A stretch of DNA of 64,000 nucleotides, taken from NCBI GenBank assembly GCA_031269945.1, contig JAISYK010000007.1, positions 62,001 to 126,000 on the forward strand, written 5' to 3'. The DNA is from Candidatus Endomicrobiellum calonymphae (lineage in GTDB: Bacteria > Elusimicrobiota > Endomicrobiia > Endomicrobiales > Endomicrobiaceae). Below, one piece after another: positions 9,013 to 17,368 of the stretch. A program made the position numbers and the translations under genes. Numbering within the stretch: the stretch's first letter is position 1; every line of letters starts with the position of its first letter. The notes under the pieces are model-generated. The model had not been told where the DNA came from. It saw only the letters and a list, made by a program, of their open reading frames with translations, and made no database searches.

Positions 9013-9410
9013 AGTTTTAAATGTTTTTTATCAATTCAAATTTTAAATTCCAACGATTTTGTTACTATGAATAGTTAGTTATTCTCGTCTTTTGTTATTA
9101 AAAGGAATAATGAAGCATTAGGATGCTAAAAGAGAAAAGCTTTTTATGTGGAGTTTGGTAGGTAATTTTTTTATTTTCTGCAATTGTTTATTCAATTTTT
9201 ATCCTTATTATAACTTTTTTTATCGTGGTGGAAAATTATCATAAATGTCAAGAAAAGTTGGGGTGAACTTGTTGAGGACTTTCATCTTGGCGATTGACTG
9301 TTTATCGATAAGGTGCGCAAACTCAAAAAAAAATAAAGTTAAAGTCAAGATTTTTCGCTATTTAAAAAATGAATCTGATTTGTTTTAAAGGTAGTAATAA
9401 GCTAAGCAAT
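9013..9410 (+). other. Non-coding gap of about 400 bases, possible remnant of a small membrane protein
   Basis: No open frame is present. From about 9111 a broken frame can be read that includes a very hydrophobic stretch (fragment SIFILIITFFIVVE near 9193-9230), followed by stops. It may be a decayed single-span membrane protein, but I cannot name it. The remainder up to the smc remnant shows nothing recognisable. Confidence 0.35.
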
Positions 9411-11937
9411 ATGTACTTAAAAAATAGGAATAAATGGCTTTAAGTCATTTGCTGAAAAGACGGTACTAAAATTTAAATTTGAAATTTCATGTACTATAGG
9501 CCATAATGGACGTGAAAAATTCAATATAGTTGACTCTATACGTTGATGTCTTGGAGGTCAAAAATTGAAATCAATGAAAAGTTCTAATATGCAACGCAAC
9601 GTGCGAGAGACTTTTAGATAAGGTCAGAGCAAGAAGTGTTTGAAAAAGAGTCTTCAGTGAGTCGTGATAAAAAATTGTTGACATGAAGTCAAGACTTAAA
9701 GAATTAAATATTGACTGTGGTTCTTTTTCAATTGAAATACAGCGTTTAGAATGTATTTATAGAAAAAAAAATGAGCAACGATGTAACTCTGTAAAATTAA
9801 AACCGTTTGAAATTGAATCAAAGAAAAATTCAATTCAATTACAAATTTTAGAGTTCAAATCTAAAAAAAAAGAACATATTAATTTAAAAGAAGAGTTTAC
9901 AAAAGAAAAAAAAAGCATTCAGATGCAAAAATATAGCTTCTTCGCGAAAGATGGTAACAAGATTTGAGAGTATTATTGATTCTATGAGTCAGGAAATTGC
10001 AAAGATTGAAGCAAAAGTTATCAATAATGACAAGTCACTACAATTACTTAAAATTAAACAAAAAGAAATAAATGAAGCTATTGTGAGAGGTAATGAGGAA
10101 GTGAAAATTTTTAATAGTGATTTTGCAAGAGGTCCCATAAGTAATTTAATTATTATTGATAAAAGTAAACATGAACTTATCGCGTCCACTTTAGGAGAAA
10201 AATTAAATTATCTTGTATGTGAAACCTTAGAAAAAGCTGAAGATGAAAAAAAATAATACGCTTCTCGTATGTTCAAATACTTTTATTTCAGTTGGTAGAG
10301 TTTATGGAAATGTTTTAGTTCATGGTGGAGGAAAAGTATTTTTTGAAAAATCGATGTTGATTGATGATTAAGTGAAAAAACTTAACGATGAATCTTTAGG
10401 AAGTATGAAAAAATATATTTCTGATGTACAGCTTAAGATACGGCAGTTAGATAGAGATCGAGAGAATCTTTTAATTAAAAAAGGAAGTATAAGTTTTGAT
10501 GTGATAAAAATTAAGACACAGATTGATGAAAAACAAGTTTATATCAAGTTTATATTAAAAAAAGAAATGAGGTGAAAAATGTTATTAATGAAATAGAAAA
10601 ACATAAAGAAGAAATGATTAGTAAAAATTTAGAATCTAAATCATTTAATGAGAAAGTGTCTATTTTTGAAACAAAAATTTTAGATTGGGGAACAAAATCA
10701 CTTAAATTTTTTGATGAGTTGAAAGCTATTTAAAGCAGTGTATTTTTAATAAGAAAAGAAGAAGGAGCTATTGCTTCTGTTACGATAGATGCGAGAAATA
10801 ATTGGGAGAAAGGGATTTTTGAACTTGAAAATAAAAATAAGGAGCGTCGATGCCTTACTAAAGATATCGCCGATTTCAAGAGTCAAACAAGAGTCAAATA
10901 AAAAATTCAGAGTTTAAAGTTGCATAGAATAGCAAAAAGATTTTGGAATTAGTTACGTCTCGGGGAAAGGAGTGTGAAAAAGTGCATCAATTGTTAAAAA
11001 AAACAATCTAAAAGAGAATTTAAAATGCAAATTTCATTGACGGATAAACAAATGTTTCAAACAGATCCGGACACAAAAATAGGCAAATTGCGTGATTTGC
11101 AAAATAAAATAGATAATATAAACGGTGAAATAAATACTTTGCAAATTGATTTAAAGGCCCTTGAATATCAGAAAAAACGATTCGATAAGAAAACTCTTAT
11201 GGGATATTTATGTGGAAAATTACGAAGAAATAAAAAATAATTTTGATAATAATGTTAAAGTAGATATAGAAGAAGTTAAAAAGATAAGGAATAAAATTGA
11301 ATCTTTATGATCCGTGAATTTTGTTGCAGCATAAGAAAAATATGAAGTTATAGAGCAAAAATATAGCTCTTTTTTGGGGCAACAATAGGATTTGTTAAGT
11401 GCCAAGAGTGATTTGCATGAAGTTATAAAAAAATTAATCGGTCCATTGATGAGAATTTTTGAAAAAACTTTTAATTTTGTAAATGAGAACTTTAAAAAGC
11501 TTTATGTTAAACTTTTTTGGTGGAGGAGAAGCGGATATAGTACTTAATAATTAAAATGATTTGTTTGAAAGTGGAATTGACATTCTTATTCAACTGCTAG
11601 AAAAAAAAATTACAAAATATCTCTTCTTTGTTCAGGCAGCGGAAAAAGCTTTGGCACCTATTGCTTTAATTTTTGCCTTTTTTTGCAAAACCTTCTCATT
11701 TTTATATTTTAGATGAAGTAAATGTTTCGTTAGATGATGCTAATGTTGGTAGGTACAAATGCTATAACCAAAGAATTTTCTAGTGAGATACAGTTTATAA
11801 CGCACAATAAACGTACGATGGGAATGTCAAATATTCTTTATGGTGTGACTATAGAAGAATGTGATATCCCAAAAATAATGTCTGTAAAAATCAATAAACA
11901 AGAATTACGTAATTGCGTAGTATGTGTTTGGTAATTT
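9411..11937 (+). pseudogene. smc: Degraded chromosome partition protein SMC
   Basis: Pieces of SMC appear in the right order but in different frames with many stops. At 9411 the start reads MYLKN, then after a frameshift INGFKSFAEKT and GHNGREKFNIVDSIR, the Walker A region (normally GPNGSGKSNIVDAIRW) with its P-loop destroyed. From 9683 to 11240 there are broken coiled-coil frames rich in K, E, I and L. A hinge-like piece lies near 10270-10340. The C-terminal head follows: a damaged signature near 11632-11660, LDEVNVSLDDANVGRY at about 11709-11757 and ITHNKRTMGMSNILYGVT near 11800-11850. The full extent of about 2.5 kb shows disruption by point changes and small indels rather than a large deletion. 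The short frames here are not independent genes. Confidence 0.9.
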
Positions 11938-11971
11938 ATTTTTAAAAATAGATTATTATTTATATGAGTGT

Positions 11972-11999
11972 TTGACAAAAAATAAAATTTTAGTACAAT
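11972..11999 (+). promoter_or_regulatory. Sigma70-type promoter for tRNA-fMet
   Basis: TTGACA at 11972-11977 and TACAAT at 11994-11999 are separated by 16 bases, close to the ideal housekeeping promoter. The tRNA begins 19 bases after the -10 box. Confidence 0.8.
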
Positions 12000-12017
12000 G
12001 GTGGAGGTATGGGGAGT

Positions 12018-12091
<74 letters not shown>

Positions 12092-12259
12092 GTTTTTTTT
12101 GCTGGTGTTGTGGATTCCCAATATCTTCCGTACTTTAAATTCGAAGAATGTGGATTGTGTTTTTTGACCTTCGGTATGCTTTTGTAAAGTAAATATTGAT
12201 TTGAGTTTGGTATTTGTCATAAAAATTGTTGTTTTTTTAGAGTTTATATGGAAGGTTGA

Positions 12260-12823
12260 ATGATAGTTGGCTTAACGGGTTTTTGTTGCTCAGGCAAAGA
12301 TACAGTTGCAAATTATATTTCTAAAAAATACGGGTACACTCATTATTCTTTGTCGGATATTATTAGGAGAATGATGAGGGAGGATGGGGTTGATCTCGTA
12401 AGGGAAAATTTTATAGCGTTTGGAACTAGATTGAGAGAACAAAATGGGAATGGAGTCCTTGCAAAAAAAGTTTTAGAAAAAGTTGCTCTAGACGGCAGAT
12501 ATTGTATAACTTCCATAAGACATCCAGATGAAGTTAAGGAATTGAGAATAAGAAAAGATTTTGTTTTAGTAAGTATTAATTCTCCGCAATTTTTGCGTTT
12601 TAAAAGAATGCAAAATAGAAAAAGGTTGGGAGATCCAAATACACTGGAGAAATTCATTGAACTTGAGGATAAAGAGTCGCAAGAAGAGGGTTCGGGACAG
12701 CAGTTGAAGAAAACGGCTGGTATGGCTGACGTTAACTTTGTTAACGATTCAAATGATGTAGTGACTCTTGAAATTGCAATTGAAAGGTTGTTGATAAAAT
12801 ATTTGATAGTGAAGAATATCTAG
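12260..12823 (+). CDS. P-loop nucleotide kinase-like protein (dephospho-CoA/deoxynucleotide kinase fold)
   Basis: The 187-residue protein opens with MIVGLTGFCCSGKDT, a Walker A motif with GKD instead of GKS/T, followed by a substrate-binding-like YSLSDIIRR. A lid-like basic region (RFKRMQNRKR) lies around residues 112-121 and an acidic patch follows. This is the AAA-type nucleotide kinase fold of dephospho-CoA kinase or deoxynucleotide kinases. Similar P-loop domains occur fused to dCMP deaminases in some organisms, and a free-standing dCMP deaminase lies at 19604-20101. The substrate cannot be assigned from sequence. It is a single gene between tRNA-fMet and tRNA-Cys with no partner, and its reading frame is undisturbed. 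Confidence 0.6.
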   Translation: MIVGLTGFCCSGKDTVANYISKKYGYTHYSLSDIIRRMMREDGVDLVRENFIAFGTRLREQNGNGVLAKKVLEKVALDGRYCITSIRHPDEVKELRIRKDFVLVSINSPQFLRFKRMQNRKRLGDPNTLEKFIELEDKESQEEGSGQQLKKTAGMADVNFVNDSNDVVTLEIAIERLLIKYLIVKNI

Positions 12824-13180
12824 CATTTTGTTCCTTATGAATGTGGTTTTTTGCGAATTTGAGAAGAAAAATTTTAGTGCAGAGTGTGGTGGCCGTTTTG
12901 ATGTATAGATTGCATAATCCTAAAAGCAATATAAGAGAAAATTTATTGTTTTTGGTGGTTGTTTTGTTTACTGTGTAATTGGTGCGCGATTCGTGAAATG
13001 TTTTATACAACTAATATGTTGTTGCTCGTATTTTAAAAATCATGTGATTTTAAGTAGTAAAGGTTTGAGTAAATAATTTATGGTGTAGTTGGAAAATTTA
13101 TGGATGTCCCCATCTTGCTCGGTTTATATAACGTTGTTTTTGTTACTGTGGCGTAAGATGTTGGTGTGGTTGATGGTAAT
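12824..13180 (+). other. Non-coding spacer upstream of tRNA-Cys
   Basis: I see no supported gene in these 357 bases. A minus-strand frame covering part of it has no recognisable motif and no ribosome-binding site. Confidence 0.5.
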
Positions 13181-13252
13181 GGTGCGGTACCCAAATGGTA
13201 AGGGAGCAGTCTGCAAAACTGTTATTCGTCGGTTCAATTCCGGCCCGCACCT
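13181..13252 (+). tRNA. tRNA-Cys (GCA)
   Basis: Acceptor strands GGTGCGG and CCGCACC pair fully, with discriminator T73 as expected for tRNA-Cys. The anticodon loop CTGCAAA gives GCA. The T-loop is GTTCAATTC. CCA is not encoded. tRNA-Val follows 18 bases later and the two probably share a transcript. Confidence 0.95.
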
Positions 13253-13270
13253 ATTTTGTGTTTAAGTAAT

Positions 13271-13344
13271 GCCCGGTTAGCTCAGTTGGTTAGAGTACTT
13301 CCTTGACATGGAAGGGGTCAGAGGTTCAAATCTTCTACCGGGCA
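13271..13344 (+). tRNA. tRNA-Val (GAC)
   Basis: Acceptor strands GCCCGGT and ACCGGGC pair fully with discriminator A. The anticodon stem CTTCC/GGAAG encloses TTGACAT, anticodon GAC. The T-arm AGAGG TTCAAAT CTTCT is normal. CCA is not encoded. Confidence 0.95.
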
Positions 13345-13362
13345 TTTATTTAAGAGTTAATA

Positions 13363-14847
13363 ATGGTGAGAAAGGCGTCAAAATCATTTATGGCGAGACA
13401 GTTAAAGGCTCCTTTGTATGATGCTCTTTGGGCTCATGCAAAAAGGAATGTCGTTTCATTTCATTGTCCTGGGCATAAAAATGGTAGAAGTATAGATAAA
13501 GAACTAAAAAATTATACTGGCGAAGAAATTTACAAATTTGATGTAACTGTTTTTGATGAAGTTGATTCTTTGCATGACCCGGTGGGGCCTATAAAAAAAG
13601 CTCAAGAGCTTATGGCTCAAGCGTATGGGGTAAAATATTCTTTCTTTTTGGTTAACGGTACCTCTGTTGGAAATATGGCCATGTTTCTTGCTGCATGTAA
13701 TCCAGGTGATTCCATAATAATTTCAAGGAGTTCGCATAAGTCGATTATGGCAGGAATAATTATGTCTGGTGTATGGCCTATTTGGATTCAGCCCAAAATT
13801 GACCAAAATCTTGATTTAATATTTAACTCAACTTATGATCAAATCAAAGATGCTTTGGATAGGTATCCAGAGACCAAGGCTGTGTTTGTGACAAGTCCAA
13901 CATATAACGGAGTGGTTACCGAATTAAGTAAAATTGTTGGATTGTGTCACAGAAGAGGAAAAATAGTTTTAGTTGACGAAGCTCACGGTGCACACTTAGT
14001 CTTTAACAAATGTTTGCCAGAATCTGCAGTCACTGCAGGAGCGGATTTGTGTGTTCAATCTACACATAAAGTTTTATCTGCGATGTCGCAAGGTTCAGTA
14101 TTACATTTTAATTCTAATCTTATTGATTGCAATAGAGTAAAGAAGATAGTTTCAATGCTTCAAACTACAAGTCCCAATTATCTAATTCTTGCAAGCCTTG
14201 ATTTAGCTAGGAGACAAGCGGTTTTATATGGAGAAAAAAAATTTAATAAGGTTATAGAGGCTGCGGAGGAAGGACGTTTATATATAAATAAAAATATTAA
14301 TTCAATGAAGTGTTTTACACGGCAAGAAATGCAAAAGTTAGGGGTTGATTTGGATGTAACAAAGCTTACAGTGAATGTTACAAAAACTGGTCTTTCAGGC
14401 TACGAAATTGAAAGTATTCTTGCAAAAGAATACAATATCCAACTTGATTATGCCGATTTATTTAATTTAGTTGCGATTATGGGCGAAGGTTCAACTAAAT
14501 CAGATGTGGAGATTTTTATTAATGCCCTTGAGGACATAAATAAGAAATATCATGGGAAGCAGAAAAATTGGATACTTAAAATTCCGTCTCTTGCTACTGA
14601 AATGGTTATGAGACCTAGAGAAGTATTTCTTTCAGGTGACACAAAAAAATTAGGTTTAAAGAAGGCAGTTGGTCATATTGCAGCTCAGACTCTTACTCCT
14701 TACCCTCCTGGTATTCCAGTTGTGATCCCAGGGGAAAGGATTACAAAAGAAATATGTGATTATCTTATAGATATGTCTTCTAAAGATATAAGGATAAGTG
14801 GACAAGAAACGGAAATGCTAAAAACAGTAAAGGTTTTTACAAATTAA
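13363..14847 (+). CDS. Orn/Lys/Arg decarboxylase family protein (probable arginine decarboxylase)
   Basis: The 494-residue protein is a PLP fold-type I basic amino acid decarboxylase of the short type found in Gram-positives and many anaerobes. Motifs are FHCPGHKNG (34-41), LVNGTSVGN (96-104), VDEAHGAH (204-211) and the PLP lysine K236 in STHKVLSAMSQGS. The C-terminal PYPPGIPVV...GE motif is present. It decarboxylates arginine, lysine or ornithine as the first step of polyamine synthesis. The carboxynorspermidine genes at 62453-64000 show that polyamines are made here, so arginine to agmatine is the likely reaction. The start at 13363 is 18 bases after tRNA-Val. A second ATG at 13390 is possible because conservation begins near it. 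Substrate choice cannot be read from sequence. Confidence 0.85.
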   Translation: MVRKASKSFMARQLKAPLYDALWAHAKRNVVSFHCPGHKNGRSIDKELKNYTGEEIYKFDVTVFDEVDSLHDPVGPIKKAQELMAQAYGVKYSFFLVNGTSVGNMAMFLAACNPGDSIIISRSSHKSIMAGIIMSGVWPIWIQPKIDQNLDLIFNSTYDQIKDALDRYPETKAVFVTSPTYNGVVTELSKIVGLCHRRGKIVLVDEAHGAHLVFNKCLPESAVTAGADLCVQSTHKVLSAMSQGSVLHFNSNLIDCNRVKKIVSMLQTTSPNYLILASLDLARRQAVLYGEKKFNKVIEAAEEGRLYINKNINSMKCFTRQEMQKLGVDLDVTKLTVNVTKTGLSGYEIESILAKEYNIQLDYADLFNLVAIMGEGSTKSDVEIFINALEDINKKYHGKQKNWILKIPSLATEMVMRPREVFLSGDTKKLGLKKAVGHIAAQTLTPYPPGIPVVIPGERITKEICDYLIDMSSKDIRISGQETEMLKTVKVFTN

Positions 14848-14855
14848 CGGAGGGA

Positions 14856-15218
14856 ATGATGAATAAAAAAGATATAATCAGTCTTGAAAAGATATTAATA
14901 CAGAGAAGAACAGAACTTTTAAGTAAATCAAATAGTAATACTAATAGAAGAAAGGGTATTGATTTAGATGGTGGTAATGTTGGAGATGAGATAGATGCTG
15001 CGAGTCAGAATAGCGAAAAGGAAATGTACTTTGAACTTGTTTCAAATGATAAAATGGCATTGAGTGCTGTGAATGATGCTCTTAGTAAAGTAGAAAGAGG
15101 CATTTATGGTAAATGTGAATATTGTGAAGGTGTTATTCCGTTAGGGAGATTAAAAGCGATTCCGTGGACTAAGTATTGTATTAAGTGTCAAGAAGAGGTT
15201 GAAAATCCTAAAAAATAA
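14856..15218 (+). CDS. DksA/TraR-family zinc-finger regulator
   Basis: This is a 120-residue protein with the C-terminal C4 zinc finger CEYC...CIKC. Upstream lies DEIDAAS, which fits the DxxDxA coiled-coil-tip motif by which DksA reaches the RNA polymerase active site. DksA-type factors act with ppGpp to adjust rRNA, tRNA and amino-acid promoters. It is shorter than E. coli DksA (151), closer to the short YteA/DksA-like group. Ribosome-binding site GGAGG lies just before two ATGs (14856, 14859). The gene is 8 bases after the decarboxylase and 5 bases before mscS, forming a compact operon. The family is certain; its regulon is unknown. Confidence 0.85.
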   Translation: MMNKKDIISLEKILIQRRTELLSKSNSNTNRRKGIDLDGGNVGDEIDAASQNSEKEMYFELVSNDKMALSAVNDALSKVERGIYGKCEYCEGVIPLGRLKAIPWTKYCIKCQEEVENPKK

Positions 15219-15223
15219 AAAAA

Positions 15224-16252
15224 ATGATATTATCTCTGCTCAATCAAGCTTTTTCAGAAACTTTTTCGTCTTGGATAAGAAGTATAGTTTTGTTTGTGGT
15301 GTTGTCTTCTACTGGGTTCATTTTTAGGAAGTATGTTGTCAAAATTATTCAAAATATTTTTTCAAAAATTGGATTTGTGTTAAGTGGTGAAATAATTGGG
15401 ATATCGAGGAATTATATTTCTTTTTGGTTTTTTCTAATAGCCCTATACATTGCTTTTTTAACAGCTCCTTTAAATAGCATAGGTGCAATTATTCATAAAT
15501 TGTTTTACGGACTATTTGTTTTTTCTGTGGTTACTTTAGTTGCCTCAATTCTTTCTAAATTTCTGTCAAAATTTATCCTTGAAAAAATCGGAATAAATAT
15601 AATTAGATTAGCTATAATTCTCATAGGGTTAGTGTTAATATTAAACCAGCTTGGCGTTAAACTAACGCCAGTGCTGGCTGCCTTTGGAGTAGGATCTTTA
15701 CCAGTGGTTCTTGGTCTACAAGATACCCTCGCAAATTTTTTTGCTGGTGTGAGCATAGTTGCGAGTAAACAAATTGTGAGGGGAAGTTATATTAAAATTA
15801 ATTCAACAGGTGTTGAGGGTACGATAGTTGAAGTAAACTGGAGATCAACGCTTATAAAAGAAATATCAAATTCTATCATTAGCATACCGAATAACAAATT
15901 ATTATCCTCAATAGTAACAAGTTTTCATTTGAATAAATCTGGAGTTAATGCATTAGTAAGATGTGGGGTGGCATATGGCAGTGATTTGGAGCATGTAGAA
16001 AGAATAGCGATGCTAGCAGCACAAGAAGTAATAGATAAATATGATGATTCCGTAAAAACTTTTATTCCTATAGTGCAATTTACAAATTTTTCTGATTTTT
16101 CAATAGATTTTATTTTAATTTTTAAAGTAAAAAATATGTATAAGAAAGATTTTTTGCAGAGCGAGACTTTAAAAAATCTTTATAAAAAATTTAACGATGA
16201 AAAAATAGAGATCCCTTATCCTCGTAGGACTATTACGCTTCATAGTGAATAA
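15224..16252 (+). CDS. MscS-family small-conductance mechanosensitive channel
   Basis: The 342-residue protein has four predicted hydrophobic segments in the first 190 residues. The pore helix follows with the Gly/Ala-rich pattern FGVGSLPVVLGLQDTLANFFAG (split here as FGVGSLPVVLG and LQDTLANFFAG). Next is the beta domain with GSYIKI and EGTIVEVNWRSTLI. It opens under membrane tension to release solutes during hypo-osmotic shock and sits in the inner membrane as a heptamer. Length is between E. coli MscS (286) and larger homologues, with one extra N-terminal helix. It begins 5 bases after the DksA-like gene. The C-terminal cytoplasmic cage is complete. Confidence 0.88.
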   Translation: MILSLLNQAFSETFSSWIRSIVLFVVLSSTGFIFRKYVVKIIQNIFSKIGFVLSGEIIGISRNYISFWFFLIALYIAFLTAPLNSIGAIIHKLFYGLFVFSVVTLVASILSKFLSKFILEKIGINIIRLAIILIGLVLILNQLGVKLTPVLAAFGVGSLPVVLGLQDTLANFFAGVSIVASKQIVRGSYIKINSTGVEGTIVEVNWRSTLIKEISNSIISIPNNKLLSSIVTSFHLNKSGVNALVRCGVAYGSDLEHVERIAMLAAQEVIDKYDDSVKTFIPIVQFTNFSDFSIDFILIFKVKNMYKKDFLQSETLKNLYKKFNDEKIEIPYPRRTITLHSE

Positions 16253-16305
16253 TGTGTAAATAATACGTTAAAAATTTATAGGGGTTGGAGATATATATAA
16301 AAATA

Positions 16306-16647
16306 ATGAAGTTTATTTTAAGTTCAAAGATATTTAAAGCTACGGTGACGCAAGCCAATGTAAATTACGAAGGAAGTATAACTATAGATACTGATCTTTG
16401 TGATAAAGCCGGTTTTTGGATTGGAGAAAAAGTTCTTGTTGTTTCAAATACGAGTGGGAATCGTTTGGAAACTTATGTAATTCCTGGCGAATTTGGATCT
16501 GGTATAATTTGTATGAATGGAGCGGCAGCTCGTCTTATAAGAAAGAATGAAGAAGTGATTATAATGGGGTTTGTACTTTCTGACAAATTAATTAAACCAA
16601 AAATTGTTTTTGTAGACAAAAATAATAAAATTATAAAAATGAAATAG
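16306..16647 (+). CDS. panD: Aspartate 1-decarboxylase PanD
   Basis: From the ATG at 16306 the product is 113 residues. Family alignment supports this start (MKFILSSKIFKATVTQA). An in-frame TTG at 16285 would add seven residues but overlaps the G-rich sequence GGGGTTGGAG that could serve as ribosome-binding site. The self-cleavage site is seen in NYEGSITID, where Gly-Ser is processed to create the pyruvoyl cofactor. ETYVIPGE, GSG and NGAAARL are also present. It converts aspartate to beta-alanine for pantothenate and CoA. No other pantothenate gene is in the window. The gene looks intact and follows mscS by 53 bases. Confidence 0.93.
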   Translation: MKFILSSKIFKATVTQANVNYEGSITIDTDLCDKAGFWIGEKVLVVSNTSGNRLETYVIPGEFGSGIICMNGAAARLIRKNEEVIIMGFVLSDKLIKPKIVFVDKNNKIIKMK

Positions 16648-16743
16648 TTATATCTAATACGGTCTAAAATACGGTTGGTTGAAGTTAAAGTCTTGTCAAT
16701 GATTTAAAGTGAGGATCTGACCGCGATTTGTGTAGAAATTAAG

Positions 16744-16818
16744 CGGGGCGTGGCTCAGTCGGCTAAGAGTGCTCGGTTCGGGACCGTGAGGTCACTGGTT
16801 CAAATCCAGTCGCCCCGA
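16744..16818 (+). tRNA. tRNA-Pro (CGG)
   Basis: Acceptor strands CGGGGCG and CGCCCCG pair fully with discriminator A. The anticodon loop TTCGGGA gives CGG. The anticodon stem CTCGG/CCGTG contains one T-T mismatch. The T-arm ACTGG TTCAAAT CCAGT is perfect. CCA is not encoded. Confidence 0.92.
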
Positions 16819-17183
16819 TTTGTAAGTCTGTTGGGATGGGAAGAGATGAGCATAGTTGAGTTATAACGCCAAAATCAAGGCGAGAAAAATGCGGTTTGAA
16901 TTTTTTTGTTCTTTCCCATACAGACGTGAATAGTCAAAATTATGATTTTAATAGATGCTGAAGGGGTTACAAACTTTTCTTCTATGGTAGTGCTTCTCTC
17001 TTTTTTAATATAAGGAGATGTAATTATCTAGCTTTGTTGTAAAATGCTCTATATAATGTGCTGTTTGTTGTGATTGTTTTTATCATGATTTTTTAGAAAA
17101 ATAAAATAAAAAAATTGATATTTACATACGTGTTCTGTTTACGATGACAATGTTGCTATTGTAATTCAATATAGGAGTGCTGA
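16819..17183 (+). other. Spacer between tRNA-Pro and tRNA-Arg with a possible structured RNA
   Basis: There is no gene of supported length. The first 110 bases hold an imperfect inverted repeat listed separately. From 16926 to 17183 I see no structure. TTGATA at 17115 and TACGAT at 17140, 19 bases apart, could be a weak promoter for tRNA-Arg. Confidence 0.4.
16826..16925 (+). ncRNA. Possible structured RNA or long hairpin after tRNA-Pro
   Basis: The 5' arm GTCTGTTGGGATGGGAAGA (16826-16844) can pair with the 3' arm TTCTTTCCCATACAGAC (16909-16925) apart from one internal loop. Inside, CGCC at 16867-16870 pairs with GGCG at 16879-16882 around an 8-base loop. A run of T (16901-16907) sits inside rather than at the end. 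I could not match it to SRP RNA, 6S RNA or tmRNA. It may be an RNA processed with the tRNA transcript, or chance. Confidence 0.3.
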
Positions 17184-17257
17184 GCCCTGATAGCTCAATT
17201 GGATAGAGCAGATCCGTCCTAAGGATAAGGTTAGAGGTTCAATTCCTCTTCAGGGTA
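17184..17257 (+). tRNA. tRNA-Arg (CCT)
   Basis: Acceptor strands GCCCTGA and TCAGGGT pair, with a G-T first pair, and discriminator A. The anticodon loop GTCCTAA gives CCT, reading AGG. The T-arm AGAGG TTCAATT CCTCT is perfect. The anticodon stem has one weak outer pair. CCA is not encoded. Confidence 0.9.
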
Positions 17258-17368
17258 GATTTTGTTGTTTTAAGTTTGGATTCGTATTTGAAGTGCTTTT
17301 AAAAATGTATAATGGTCGCAGTGTGTGATGTTGGTTGAGATTAAATATGAAAAGAACATGGAGGGTAA

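Noticed and set aside
9683-11240. Several short + strand frames rich in Lys and Glu that could be small coiled-coil proteins
   Set aside because: They are consecutive fragments of the broken smc coiled-coil, flanked by SMC head motifs in the right order.
17115-17145. Promoter TTGATA-19-TACGAT for tRNA-Arg
   Set aside because: The spacing of 19 bases and the imperfect boxes make it too weak to list as a feature.
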